Made by a program: the position numbers and the translations under genes. Under the pieces are notes generated by a model. It made no database searches. It was given only the letters and a program-made list of their open reading frames with translations, and was not told where the DNA came from. DNA of 64,000 bases from JAFGVL01 sp031553685 (GTDB taxonomy: Bacteria > Bacteroidota > Bacteroidia > Bacteroidales > Paludibacteraceae), in the NCBI GenBank assembly GCA_031553685.1, contig JAVBLE010000011.1, positions 1 to 64,000 of the forward strand. Direction: 5' to 3'. Of this stretch, positions 32,862 to 41,139 are shown in pieces. How positions within the stretch are numbered: position 1 is the first letter of the stretch; each line of letters starts with the position of its first letter.

Positions 32862-34296
32862 TGTATTTAAATCGGTTGACTGGATAACGATAGGTATCTA
32901 TTTGTTATTCCTTTTTATGGGCTGGATCAGTGTATATGGCTCAAGCTACGATTTTGACCATCCCGGCATATTCGACCTCAGCCAACGCGCAGGAAAACAG
33001 TTGATGTGGATAATGTGCAGTCTTGGGCTTGCCGGCATTTTACTGGCTATGGACAGCCGGATATATGAAATGTTTGCCTATTATATTTTTGGCGGTGCCT
33101 TGCTATTGTTGGTAATAACAATTCTTTTTGCACATGATATTAAAGGTTCGCGTTCGTGGTTAGTGATAGGTCCATTTAGTTTGCAATCGGCTGAATTTGC
33201 TAAATTTGCAGCCGCATTAGCCATTGCCAAAATAATGAGTCAATATCAATTCAAACTCAAAGGGTTTAAAAATTATGCTTTAGTCATTGCCTGCATAGCC
33301 ATTCCTTCGGCACTTATTATTTTGCAAAACGAAACCGGATTGGCACTTGTATTTTGGGCAATGCTATTGGCACTTTACCGCGAAGCAATGCCCGGAGTTA
33401 TCTTATTTTTAGCATTATGCTTTGTGGTTATTTTTATTGTAATCATAAAATTTGGATTGATCGCTGCCGGCGGCGGAATATTTTCGGGGTTGTTTGTCGC
33501 ACAAATTGTGATCGCCATTTCTGCCATTGGTTTTATTGCCGTTTTTGCAAGAAACTTCAAATTGGCAAAACATCTCTCTTTTGGTCTTGCAGGTACTATT
33601 TTACTCACCATTTTATTGAATAAATTCTTGAAAGTGCCAAGTACGGCTGTTATGTTTGCCGGATTAGCTGTGTTGGTCGGTTTTCTGATCTGGACATATT
33701 TTCAAACACGCAAAAAACTGTATATCCTTACCGTTATTTTTGTTTTGGGGATGATTGGTTATGGTTTTTCTGTCGATTATATTTTTGAGCGTGTACTTGA
33801 ACCTCATCAGCAAGTGCGTATAGAAGTGGCTTTAGGCATGAAAACCGACTTGAAAAAAGCCGGATACAATGTCAATCAATCCAAAATAGCCATTGGTTCC
33901 GGTCAGTTGTTGGGTAAAGGATTCCTCAATGGGACGCAAACCAAGCTGAAATATGTGCCCGAACAAGATACCGATTTCATTTTTTGTACCGTAGGCGAAG
34001 AATATGGTTTTTGGGGTTCAATGCTTGTGGTAGGTCTGTTTCTAACATTCCTTCTTCGATTAGTCGCGCTTGCCGAGCGACAGCGAAGTGTTTTCAGCCG
34101 TGTGTATGGATACTGTGTGGTAGGGGTTTTCTTTTTTCACTTTGCTATCAATATCGGAATGGTACTCGGGCTTTCGCCGGTAATTGGCATTCCATTGCCT
34201 TTCTTTAGTTACGGAGGTTCGTCGTTACTTGGCTTTACTTTTTTGTTGTTTATTTTTTTGCGGCTGGATGTAGCCAGGTTGGAAAAAATGTATTAG
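32845..34296 (+). CDS. rodA: Peptidoglycan glycosyltransferase RodA
   Basis: A 483-residue SEDS-family polymerase that makes glycan strands from lipid II with PBP2. About ten membrane segments. Conserved sites include GWISVYGSS near the start, LQSAEFAKFAAALA, QNETGLALVF, and the terminal GIPLPFFSYGGSSLLGF. The reading frame begins with GTG at 32845, overlapping mrdA by 17 bp, and no in-frame ATG lies closer to the first conserved segment. It is longer than the E. coli protein (about 370 residues) because of an extra membrane-rich stretch in the middle (about residues 190-290), as in other Bacteroidota. A palindromic terminator follows. Confidence 0.94.
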   Translation: MSRNISVFKSVDWITIGIYLLFLFMGWISVYGSSYDFDHPGIFDLSQRAGKQLMWIMCSLGLAGILLAMDSRIYEMFAYYIFGGALLLLVITILFAHDIKGSRSWLVIGPFSLQSAEFAKFAAALAIAKIMSQYQFKLKGFKNYALVIACIAIPSALIILQNETGLALVFWAMLLALYREAMPGVILFLALCFVVIFIVIIKFGLIAAGGGIFSGLFVAQIVIAISAIGFIAVFARNFKLAKHLSFGLAGTILLTILLNKFLKVPSTAVMFAGLAVLVGFLIWTYFQTRKKLYILTVIFVLGMIGYGFSVDYIFERVLEPHQQVRIEVALGMKTDLKKAGYNVNQSKIAIGSGQLLGKGFLNGTQTKLKYVPEQDTDFIFCTVGEEYGFWGSMLVVGLFLTFLLRLVALAERQRSVFSRVYGYCVVGVFFFHFAINIGMVLGLSPVIGIPLPFFSYGGSSLLGFTFLLFIFLRLDVARLEKMY

Positions 34297-34340
34297 TTGT
34301 TTTTCAAAAACATAACGAAACCCTTTTTATTATCGACAAA

Positions 34341-34379
34341 TGAGTATGGGTGTTGCATGCAACACCCACACTCATTTTT
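34341..34379 (+). terminator. Terminator of the mre-rodA operon
   Basis: GAGTaTGGGTGTT-GCATGC-AACACCCAcACTC followed by ATTTTTG, about 45 bp past the rodA stop. The core GTTGCATGCAAC recurs in the palindrome at 34661-34690. Confidence 0.75.
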
Positions 34380-34452
34380 GCTTTAAGATTGCTCCTTTTA
34401 GCTTCTGTTCTGACTAACGAATAATATAAAAATATTCAGAAAAATCAATATA

Positions 34453-34480
34453 TTTGTACTTCAAACCAAAACTATTTTTG
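34453..34480 (+). promoter_or_regulatory. Promoter (TTTG-N16-TATTTTTG) of candidate ncRNA 1
   Basis: TTTG at 34453-34456 and a perfect TATTTTTG at 34473-34480. No open frame follows on the plus strand. A matching pair (TTTG-N17-TATTTTG) precedes the related element at 59618. Confidence 0.55.
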
Positions 34481-34690
34481 AATGAAACACCCATAAGTAA
34501 AACTCACACAAACCAATGAATAAATTGGGTGTTCCATCTGACAATTGAAAATAAAATTATAGACTGATGAAATAAAAACAATCATTTCTTAAAAGCATAT
34601 CCATTTAATCCATAAAAAGAAAAAATCACAACAGCGTCGGGTTGTAAGTGTTTCTAAAGCAATAAGGGAGTTGCATGCAACTCCCTTATT
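34481..34690 (+). ncRNA. Candidate structured small RNA 1
   Basis: Starts AATGAAA right after a promoter box. Stem 34486-34493 (AACACCCA) pairs with 34526-34533 (TGGGTGTT) across a 32-nt loop containing CAATGAATAA; then TGACAA and TTGAAAATAAAATTA follow. The same layout occurs at 59618 with stem AATATCCA/TGGATATT, i.e. two compensatory changes. It likely ends at the 30-bp palindrome 34661-34690. I know no family that fits. The strand is inferred from the promoter; a 3'-UTR element of hepT on the minus strand is the alternative. Confidence 0.5.
34661..34690. terminator. 30-bp perfect palindrome, possible bidirectional terminator
   Basis: AATAAGGGAGTTGCA and its exact inverse TGCAACTCCCTTATT meet without a loop. 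It covers the hepT stop codon (34686-34688). The U-run is poor on both strands, so termination is plausible but not strong. Confidence 0.5.
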
Positions 34691-35033
34691 GTTCGTTATC
34701 GTATATGGTTTGGATTTGTTGTTTAAGAGGAATTAAATCATTTTTGGCAGTATCCCAAGCAATGAAATCTTCAATCTGATAATATCCATGCACTAACACA
34801 TGACGCATTTTAATTATTCTTTCCCAATTTATTTCCGGATATTTTGCTTTAAATTCATTGGAAAGTTTATATGCCGCTTCACCAATAATTTCCAAATTTT
34901 TCACAACAGCATATTTACTTTTCTTATCAGCAACATAATCGTCAAAAGTCATTCCTGCAATAAATTCAAACACATTGTCAATCGCTTCAAGGATATGTTC
35001 TAATCTGCCGATATCTCTAATTTGTTCTCTCAT
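34686..35033 (-). CDS. hepT: HepT-like HEPN ribonuclease toxin (DUF86)
   Basis: A 115-residue HEPN-domain protein. The nuclease motif RxxxxH is R77-H82 in RHVLVHGY, with the Tyr84 that is AMPylated in characterised HepT proteins. NLEIIGEAAYKLS in the middle is the usual second marker. It cleaves RNA, and the paired MntA nucleotidyltransferase neutralises it by adding AMP to the Tyr. Its start overlaps the mntA 3' end by 17 bp. The stop codon lies inside a 30-bp palindrome. Confidence 0.93.
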   Translation of the reverse strand: MREQIRDIGRLEHILEAIDNVFEFIAGMTFDDYVADKKSKYAVVKNLEIIGEAAYKLSNEFKAKYPEINWERIIKMRHVLVHGYYQIEDFIAWDTAKNDLIPLKQQIQTIYDNEQ

Positions 35034-35313
35034 ATATTAGTATTTTATCATGATCAATTGACTCTCTGGCAAATTTCATAACACCACCCTCTGTAAGCAA
35101 ATCAACCTTTTTATGTAGTAATTTTTCGAGATCAATTATTATCCCCGCATAGTCAAATAGAGAAACTTTGGCTTCTTTGTCAAAACGCACCATAATGTCC
35201 ACATCGCTATTGCGAGTTTCTTCATTACGGGCATACGAGCCAAATACCCATGCTTTCTCTATGGGGTAAGCCGGAAAGAAGACTTGTAATTTATGGATAA
35301 GCGACGGTTTCAT
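35017..35313 (-). CDS. mntA: MntA-like minimal nucleotidyltransferase antitoxin
   Basis: A 98-residue nucleotidyltransferase from the ATG ending at 35313; the longer frame adds 28 residues without family character. The catalytic signature GSYARNEETRNSDVDIMV carries G25-S26 and the metal-binding D37 and D39. VDLLTEGGV follows as in MNT antitoxins. It counteracts HepT encoded by the overlapping next gene. An upstream fragment (TTTCGACTCCGCTCAATGAA, 35373) resembles the TCGACTnCGCTCAGC repeats seen elsewhere. Confidence 0.92.
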   Translation of the reverse strand: MKPSLIHKLQVFFPAYPIEKAWVFGSYARNEETRNSDVDIMVRFDKEAKVSLFDYAGIIIDLEKLLHKKVDLLTEGGVMKFARESIDHDKILIYERTN

Positions 35314-35414
35314 ATAATATAATTTATTGGTAAAATTATCTATTTTATTTTTGATTTGCAAATAGGACATTACATTTCGACTCCGCTCAATGAACACATG
35401 TAACGCCCTACAAT

Positions 35415-37835
35415 CTATTTCCCTAAAATCTTAAAATACCGTACTGCCGAGTTTCCCGCTTCGTCCACAATCACCACTTTGTGTTTGCCGATGGTTGGGG
35501 TTACTTCAATGCTGTGTGGGGCATGCGTTTGGGCAATAAATTCGCCATCAATATGCCAAAAGAGGGTTGCATTCGGATTGCGATGTACAGCATCAAAAAT
35601 TAACATGCCTTCTTCGCCATCCATGCCTTTCGGAATGTAAATCGCACTGTTATTGTCCGGCTCAATAATATCAAGGACTTGTTCTTTGGGTGGCGCACAA
35701 CCGTCCATATACGGCGGAAGCATCATATATTCGGGATTATTCCGTTTATAAAAATACTCCTGCGTAGGCGGCAACACAAACCACGACCGAATGTGCATCG
35801 AACTTGGCGGATAACAGGCTCCGGTAACACGGTAAGTCTCGGTCGAATCCAAGAAAACGGACTGATGATAAAGACAGGCTTTGACCTTTATTCCGGATTT
35901 TGGCACTAACCGATTTTCGGCAGGACAATTGTCGGTAGAGCGATAACCACTCTGTTTGCATACCGAAACGGTCGTCAAATCTTTGGTTGGTACTTTAAAC
36001 CACTCGGTAGGATTCAATTGTTTGAAAATCTCGAACATAACCGGCGATGCATAACTAACGCCCGTCAGTTCGGGGCGGCCTTCGCCTGTCGAATTTCCTA
36101 CCCACACGCCTACCGTGTATTGCGGTGTTACGCCTACTGCCCACGCGTCGCGAAAGCCGAAACTCGTGCCCGTTTTCCACGCAATTTTATGACTCGAAGC
36201 AAAATATTCCCACCCGATTTCGCCCCAAGGACGATTGACCATAGCCAGCGCATTCATCGTGTAATAAACGGCTCCCGCGTTGAGTAGCGCACTTGACACC
36301 AAGTCCGGTTTTTTATCTTTTTCGTCGGATAATAAATACGATGCCGCCCGATAATCGTTTGCCTGATATTTTCCCCCATAATTATTGAACGAAAGCAACG
36401 AACGCGCCATCGAAGCATACGCCGAAGTGGTTTCAAACAAGCTAACTTCCGCCCCTCCCAGAATCAAGGACAACCCGTAATAATCGGGCGGCTTGTTGAT
36501 GGAAGTAAATCCTGCTTTTTTCAACAAATGGTGCAATTTGTCCACCTGATATTCTTGCAACATGCGCACCGCCGGAATATTGAGCGAATGCGCCAAAGCC
36601 TCATCTGCAGGCACAACGCCCTGGTAAGTTTTTTCGAAATTCTTTGGCGCATAACCGCCAATACGCGTAGGAACATCGGGCAACAGCGAGTTGGGCAAAA
36701 TATTCCCCTCATTCAACATGCCTGCATACAGAAACGGTTTGAGAATGCTGCCCGAGCTGCGCAACGACACCACATTATCCACAAATTGATTGGTGTTTTT
36801 GCCCAATATTTCTATATTCCCGACATAAGCCAAAATTTCTCCACTGCGGGTATCGAGCACCAAAACAGCAATATTATTCACAAAATTTTCGGAATAATAC
36901 CGCCCATATTTCTGGGCAATGGTATTGACACGAAGTTGCGTTTTTTCGTTGAGGGTAGTTTGTATCCGTTGTCCGGCATAGCCGTCGACAATTGCTTTAC
37001 TCAACAAATGCTGTGCAGTTTGCGGCAGCGGATTGGGTTTATCGGGCAAGGGCTCGGCTTTGGCAAGTTCGGCAACGGTGGAGTCAATCACGCCTACTGA
37101 TACCATTTTATCGAGCAATTTATTTCTTTTTATCAATAATAAATGATGATTTTTACCTGGAAAAACTAATGCGGGAGCATTGGGCAATACTGCCAGTGTA
37201 GCCGTTTCGCCCCACGAAAGCATCGATGCCGGCCGGTTGTAATACCGCCATGAAGCGGCTTCCAACCCAACAACATTGCCTCCGAAAGGGGCATGAGCAG
37301 CATACAGGTTCATTATTTCAGCTTTGCTGTAACGCAATTCGAGACGAACGGCGAGAATTATTTCGTACAATTTATTCCAGATGGAGCGGTTTTGGTCACC
37401 CCGACTAAGGCGGATAACTTGCATACTAATGGTGCTTCCACCGCTGACTACACGCCCGCGCGAAAAATTTTGTTTCATAGCCCGCGCCATCGAAACAGGA
37501 TTTATTCCTAAATGATAATAGAAATATTCGTCTTCAAAGCAACAAATGGATTCTTTGAACTTAGTTGGAACACTGTCTGACAGCGGAAAGCGCCATTGAT
37601 TATCTGCCGCGATGCGTGCCGAAAGGAAATTGCCGTTTCTGTCTTCAACTATGGTTGAATAGGGTGCTTTGAAAAGCGGATTGGGCAAGCAGAAATAAAA
37701 CCACACCCCAAAAATAAACACCCCGCATAACATCCAAAAGCGTGGCTTCGGGTATTGCAACCGATGACGAATGTACCATGCTCTGAAACGACGCCAGTAA
37801 GGGGTTATTTTATTAATAATTGGTTGGATTTGCAT
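35415..37835 (-). CDS. pbpC: Penicillin-binding protein 1C
   Basis: An 806-residue bifunctional class A PBP. After one membrane anchor (FWMLCGVFIFGVWFYFC) comes the GT51 transglycosylase domain with FEDEYFYYHLGINP and GGSTISMQVIRL. The transpeptidase domain has a S-I-L-K catalytic tetrad (SSGSILKPF), SLN as SxN and KTGTSFGFRDAWAVG. The C-terminal ~100 residues (IDGEFIAQTHAPHSIEVTPTIG) are the BiPBP_C domain typical of PbpC. It polymerises and cross-links peptidoglycan. In Bacteroidota an alpha-2-macroglobulin gene often accompanies it; none is here. A TAGTTTTG box is 17 bp upstream. Confidence 0.95.
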   Translation of the reverse strand: MQIQPIINKITPYWRRFRAWYIRHRLQYPKPRFWMLCGVFIFGVWFYFCLPNPLFKAPYSTIVEDRNGNFLSARIAADNQWRFPLSDSVPTKFKESICCFEDEYFYYHLGINPVSMARAMKQNFSRGRVVSGGSTISMQVIRLSRGDQNRSIWNKLYEIILAVRLELRYSKAEIMNLYAAHAPFGGNVVGLEAASWRYYNRPASMLSWGETATLAVLPNAPALVFPGKNHHLLLIKRNKLLDKMVSVGVIDSTVAELAKAEPLPDKPNPLPQTAQHLLSKAIVDGYAGQRIQTTLNEKTQLRVNTIAQKYGRYYSENFVNNIAVLVLDTRSGEILAYVGNIEILGKNTNQFVDNVVSLRSSGSILKPFLYAGMLNEGNILPNSLLPDVPTRIGGYAPKNFEKTYQGVVPADEALAHSLNIPAVRMLQEYQVDKLHHLLKKAGFTSINKPPDYYGLSLILGGAEVSLFETTSAYASMARSLLSFNNYGGKYQANDYRAASYLLSDEKDKKPDLVSSALLNAGAVYYTMNALAMVNRPWGEIGWEYFASSHKIAWKTGTSFGFRDAWAVGVTPQYTVGVWVGNSTGEGRPELTGVSYASPVMFEIFKQLNPTEWFKVPTKDLTTVSVCKQSGYRSTDNCPAENRLVPKSGIKVKACLYHQSVFLDSTETYRVTGACYPPSSMHIRSWFVLPPTQEYFYKRNNPEYMMLPPYMDGCAPPKEQVLDIIEPDNNSAIYIPKGMDGEEGMLIFDAVHRNPNATLFWHIDGEFIAQTHAPHSIEVTPTIGKHKVVIVDEAGNSAVRYFKILGK

Positions 37836-37851
37836 TCCTAAGTGTTTATAA

Positions 37852-37859
37852 CAAAACTA
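37852..37859 (-). promoter_or_regulatory. Promoter -7 box (TAGTTTTG) of pbpC
   Basis: TAnnTTTG match on the minus strand, 17 bp before the pbpC ATG. Confidence 0.5.
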
Positions 37860-37902
37860 CAAAAAAGCAACGCCACGAAATCTTGATTGGCTTCGTGGCG
37901 TT
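37860..37902 (-). terminator. Intrinsic terminator, minus strand
   Basis: AACGCCACGAA (37869-37879) pairs with TTCGTGGCGTT (37892-37902); the minus strand continues GCTTTTTTG. It ends transcripts from the rnz/GH57 side just before the pbpC promoter. Confidence 0.75.
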
Positions 37903-37998
37903 TACTTTGACTAATTAATTAGGTTAGCTAAATATTTTTCATTTGCCAAACAATGTATAACCGAAACTTGTTATAGCATTACATACTTTCTTTTTGGT

Positions 37999-38050
37999 TG
38001 TTCACAGAGAACATGGTCATAAAACCATAATTCTCTGTGAATTTTTATTT
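37999..38050 (+). terminator. Strong hairpin with U-run on the plus strand, no gene upstream
   Basis: TTCACAGAGAA-c-ATGGT-cataaa-ACCAT-a-TTCTCTGTGAA followed by TTTTTATTTTT. Only the plus strand has the U-run, yet no plus-strand gene precedes it within the 230-bp gap. Confidence 0.6.
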
Positions 38051-38063
38051 TTACAGGAGAGAT

Positions 38064-38969
38064 TTAAAACTCAAAAACACTTCCATCTTCGGCTGCAAGC
38101 GTATTTTGAAAAATAACTTTTGCCTCGTCCAACAGTTTTTTATGACTCCGGTATCGTGCCGAATAATGTCCGATAATCAGTTGTTTTGCGTTCGCTTTCT
38201 GTGCTATTTCAGCAGCCTGTGCAGGCGTAGAATGCCCGGTTTCTTTCGCGCGTTTTTCATCGCTGTTCTCAAAAGTCGTTTCGTGATACAAGCAATCGAC
38301 CCCATTTATAACAGGAATTATTTTCTCAGAAAAAGCTGTATCCGAACAGTAAGCATATTTTTTAGATGGATCGGCAGGGCGCGTCAATAGCTTATTAGGC
38401 ACAACAGTCCCATCCGAACAAACAAAATCAGCCCCCTTTTTTATTAAGTGTAATTCTTTGATTGGGATTTGATAGAAATCAATTTTTTCGCGAATCAAAT
38501 GGCGATCTTTTTCTTTTTCTTCAAAAAGGAAACCACAAGTAGGGATACGGTGCTTAAGCGGAATGGTGCTTACTTGTATGCTGCGATCTTCGTAAATCAC
38601 TTCATTACTGCGCGGATTAATTGAGTGAAAAATCACCTTAAACAACATTCCTTGGCAAAAATAATCAATCAAAGGTTGCAATATCTTTTCCAAATCACCA
38701 TGTGCGTGAATATGCAAATCGGCAGTCCGTTCCATCATTCCGAGCGTAGAGATAAACCCAATAAGCCCAAAACAATGGTCGCCGTGCAAATGCGAAATAA
38801 ATATATGATTAAGGCGAAAAGTGCTGATTTTTTGTTCGCGCAGGCGTATCTGTGCCCCTTCACCACAATCAATCATAAAAACCTTTTCGCCAATCGTTAC
38901 CGTTTGCGAGCTGTTGAAACAGTTCGCTGTCGGCAATGCCGAACCACAACCTAAAATATTTATTTTCAA
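38064..38969 (-). CDS. rnz: Ribonuclease Z
   Basis: A 301-residue metallo-beta-lactamase-fold nuclease that trims the 3' ends of tRNA precursors. The metal motif HLHGDH is complete (His60, His62, Asp64, His65), with further ligands expected in the CSDTAFSEK and IIGHYSARY segments. The start (MKINILGCGSALPT) and length fit the family. The start lies 18 bp downstream of the GH57 gene, so both probably share a transcript. Confidence 0.95.
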   Translation of the reverse strand: MKINILGCGSALPTANCFNSSQTVTIGEKVFMIDCGEGAQIRLREQKISTFRLNHIFISHLHGDHCFGLIGFISTLGMMERTADLHIHAHGDLEKILQPLIDYFCQGMLFKVIFHSINPRSNEVIYEDRSIQVSTIPLKHRIPTCGFLFEEKEKDRHLIREKIDFYQIPIKELHLIKKGADFVCSDGTVVPNKLLTRPADPSKKYAYCSDTAFSEKIIPVINGVDCLYHETTFENSDEKRAKETGHSTPAQAAEIAQKANAKQLIIGHYSARYRSHKKLLDEAKVIFQNTLAAEDGSVFEF

Positions 38970-38987
38970 ATTAATTTACTAAAACTA

Positions 38988-40370
38988 TTATTTTTTCTTA
39001 CCCATTTTCTTTTTTGCAACCGGTTCTTTTGTTACAACCGGTTCTTTTGTTGGAGCAGCTTCTTTTTTGCCCTTCAATTTTTTTTCAAGCTTCTCAATTT
39101 TGATCGACTGGTTATCAATCAGTTCGTACAACAAAATCAATTCTTCCGTTTCGATAGATGAAGGAAATTGCTCATCCACCCGTTGCAGAAAATCCGACAA
39201 AACATTCATATAATTTATAAACGCTTCGTATGGTGATTCGTACGGGCTAATATGTGCAACCTTCCCCCCGCCCGAAAAATGCTTGGTGGACATGTAATAA
39301 AAATGTGCGCTGCTTTGCAGGTTCAGCCAATCGTACTGTAAAGCGCGGTCTTTGCTCAATTTTACCTTTTCAGCAATCGTATTGAGCCGAACCCGCTCGC
39401 CAACCGAATACAGCTTTTGAAGAGCCTCAGCTTGCAGGTCGTTGCCCGTCCATGCACTGAAATCCTTCTCCTCGTCAGCCCACGAAACTAATTCGTGCGA
39501 AGTAAGTGTGTCGGTAGCTTTCTGTTTGGTCGCCAGTTCGCTTGGTGTGGCAAAATTGATTTTATTCAACGACGCATGGTAAGGTAAAGCTTTCAGAAAC
39601 TCGAAAATACCCGAATGAGCATTGTTATTAATTCCCAATGCATCGTAACTCATGGCAAGAGTAAAAACCTCCTCCTTTTCGGGCGTATTGGCAATCCAAC
39701 CAATATATTTCTCGGCAGTAAGCGGAAACTCTTTCCAGCTCCAATTAGAGAAATTAAAGCAAATGTCATCGCTCAATTTAGGATTGCGAGGCAATAATTT
39801 TAATTTCGTATATGGATGATTATATACATAATTCGGGCTTTTCCAACCCAAAATATGGTTAGCCCCTTCGATAATCACACTCTTGTAGCCAAGGTCGGAC
39901 ACCACCCGCCCAATTTCGTCCGAATACAAAAGTTCGGTGTTACGAAATGCCGTAGGGCGTTTGCCAAAAAGCTCAAATATCTTGTCCGAATGCATCTTGA
40001 CCTGCATTTTAAATTCTTCCTCGTCGTAAATCGAAGCCAAGGTATTGGAATATGTTTCGGCTAAAAACTCCACACTTCCCGTTTTTGCCAAAGCCTTGAA
40101 ACTATCAATCACTTCGGGTGCAAATCGCTCCATTTGCTCCAACATCACACCCGAAATGCAAAACGAAACTTTAAATTTGCCGTTCGAATTTTCAATTATT
40201 TCTAATAATGCCTTATTAGCCGGCAAATAGCAATTTTCGGTCAAGCGGTGGATATTCGTTTCGTTGGCATAATCATCATAATAATAATGATCGGAACCAA
40301 TATCAAAAAAGCGGTAGCGTTTTAGAGGCAATGCTCGATGAATCTGAAAATAGAAGCAAATATTCTTCAT
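38988..40370 (-). CDS. Glycoside hydrolase family 57 protein (alpha-amylase-like)
   Basis: A 460-residue cytoplasmic protein, started at the ATG ending at 40370 (MKNICFYFQIHRALPLKRYRF is shortened here to its motif FQIHRALPL); the frame-start six residues earlier lacks conservation. GH57 markers are FQIHRALPL, the nucleophile region FRNTELLYSD (Glu146) and the acid/base region TLAMSYDALG (Asp243). The enzyme would act on alpha-glucans such as glycogen. The tail is a Lys/Ala/Pro/Thr-rich low-complexity stretch with repeated EPV-T/A-KEP and KKK units, unusual for the family and possibly membrane- or nucleic-acid-attracting. It is followed at 18 bp by rnz; a TATATTTG box lies 16 bp upstream. Confidence 0.9.
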   Translation of the reverse strand: MKNICFYFQIHRALPLKRYRFFDIGSDHYYYDDYANETNIHRLTENCYLPANKALLEIIENSNGKFKVSFCISGVMLEQMERFAPEVIDSFKALAKTGSVEFLAETYSNTLASIYDEEEFKMQVKMHSDKIFELFGKRPTAFRNTELLYSDEIGRVVSDLGYKSVIIEGANHILGWKSPNYVYNHPYTKLKLLPRNPKLSDDICFNFSNWSWKEFPLTAEKYIGWIANTPEKEEVFTLAMSYDALGINNNAHSGIFEFLKALPYHASLNKINFATPSELATKQKATDTLTSHELVSWADEEKDFSAWTGNDLQAEALQKLYSVGERVRLNTIAEKVKLSKDRALQYDWLNLQSSAHFYYMSTKHFSGGGKVAHISPYESPYEAFINYMNVLSDFLQRVDEQFPSSIETEELILLYELIDNQSIKIEKLEKKLKGKKEAAPTKEPVVTKEPVAKKKMGKKK

Positions 40371-40385
40371 AAAATCAATTTTTTT

Positions 40386-40393
40386 CAAATATA
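40386..40393 (-). promoter_or_regulatory. Promoter -7 box (TATATTTG) of the GH57-rnz pair
   Basis: TAnnTTTG match on the minus strand, 16 bp before the proposed GH57 start, supporting that start over the longer frame. Confidence 0.5.
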
Positions 40394-40479
40394 TCGAATT
40401 TATTTTGTTTGGAAAAATATGTTTTTAAAAATCATGAAAAAGAGAAAGCTCCGAACTTTTATTGTTCAGAGCTTTGTGT

Positions 40480-40887
40480 TTATATTTTTACAGCAACTAA
40501 TTCAAAACCTTTGTCGCGATACATTGGGAACTTCTGGTCTGCCGAAACTAATATCAACCGTTCGCTGATGGCTTGCGATATAAGTAATCGGTCTGTTGGA
40601 TCGTCATGATGTTTCGAGAGTCTTTCCAATGCTTCAATATGTGCCGGCAGTGTCTCAACTATCGAAATATTAAACCATCGCAATTTATCCATTATCTCAT
40701 GAAAGCCAAGTTCAAGGTCAATTTTCTTTTTCTCTTTCAATTGTACAATTTCCCGCAGGGTTTCTACACTTGCAAAATATTGATTTTGAAAATATTCGAT
40801 CTCGCTTCTTATGTTCTTTGGTAATTTATCCTCATCAGATAAAAACCAAAGCAAAATATGAGTATCCAATAAGTATCGGTTACTCAT
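40480..40887 (-). CDS. PIN-domain toxin (VapC family)
   Basis: A 135-residue PIN-domain ribonuclease. Acidic active-site residues are placed as expected: Asp8 in YLLDTHILLWFL, Glu45 in VETLREIVQLKEKKK, the DPTDRLLISQA segment (around residue 96) and SADQKF. The LLDTHILLW start is typical of the type II toxins paired with DUF2281-like antitoxins. The start codon overlaps the antitoxin stop by one base (TAATG), so the two are translationally coupled. Confidence 0.9.
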   Translation of the reverse strand: MSNRYLLDTHILLWFLSDEDKLPKNIRSEIEYFQNQYFASVETLREIVQLKEKKKIDLELGFHEIMDKLRWFNISIVETLPAHIEALERLSKHHDDPTDRLLISQAISERLILVSADQKFPMYRDKGFELVAVKI

Positions 40888-41030
40888 TATTTTTTTAAAT
40901 TAAAAATATCACCTTCTGCATAGTGTATCTTTCCTTTAAAGATACCAGCGAGTCCCCTCGGTTTAATTTTCTTTTTTACTTCTTCGGGAATGGGTTTAAA
41001 AATCTCTTCCACAGTCCATATCTTTGCCAT
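40887..41030 (-). CDS. Small antitoxin (DUF2281-like), partner of the PIN toxin
   Basis: A 47-residue protein from the ATG ending at 41030; the longer frame starts upstream of the promoter box and is rejected. It has a short helical segment (TVEEIFKPIPEEVKKKI) and a basic C-terminal part with GLAGIFKGKIHY, in the style of DUF2281/AbrB-like antitoxins that bind a downstream VapC toxin. It overlaps the toxin start by one base. A TACCTTTG box lies 28 bp upstream. Confidence 0.75.
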   Translation of the reverse strand: MAKIWTVEEIFKPIPEEVKKKIKPRGLAGIFKGKIHYAEGDIFNLKK

Positions 41031-41057
41031 GATTGCAAAATTTTTAAATTTATAATA

Positions 41058-41065
41058 CAAAGGTA
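41058..41065 (-). promoter_or_regulatory. Promoter -7 box (TACCTTTG) of the toxin-antitoxin pair
   Basis: TAnnTTTG match on the minus strand, 28 bp upstream of the antitoxin ATG. Confidence 0.55.
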
Positions 41066-41079
41066 TAAAAAATTCCATA

Positions 41080-41119
41080 AAAATAAGATCCGCTTTTCGG
41101 ATGAAAAAAGCGGATTTTA
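41080..41119 (-). terminator. Intrinsic terminator of metK
   Basis: ATCCGCTTTT (41088-41097) pairs with AAAAGCGGAT (41106-41115); the minus strand continues CTTATTTTTAT. It lies 24 bp past the metK stop. Confidence 0.8.
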
Positions 41120-41139
41120 GTCTGATTCACGATATTGTA

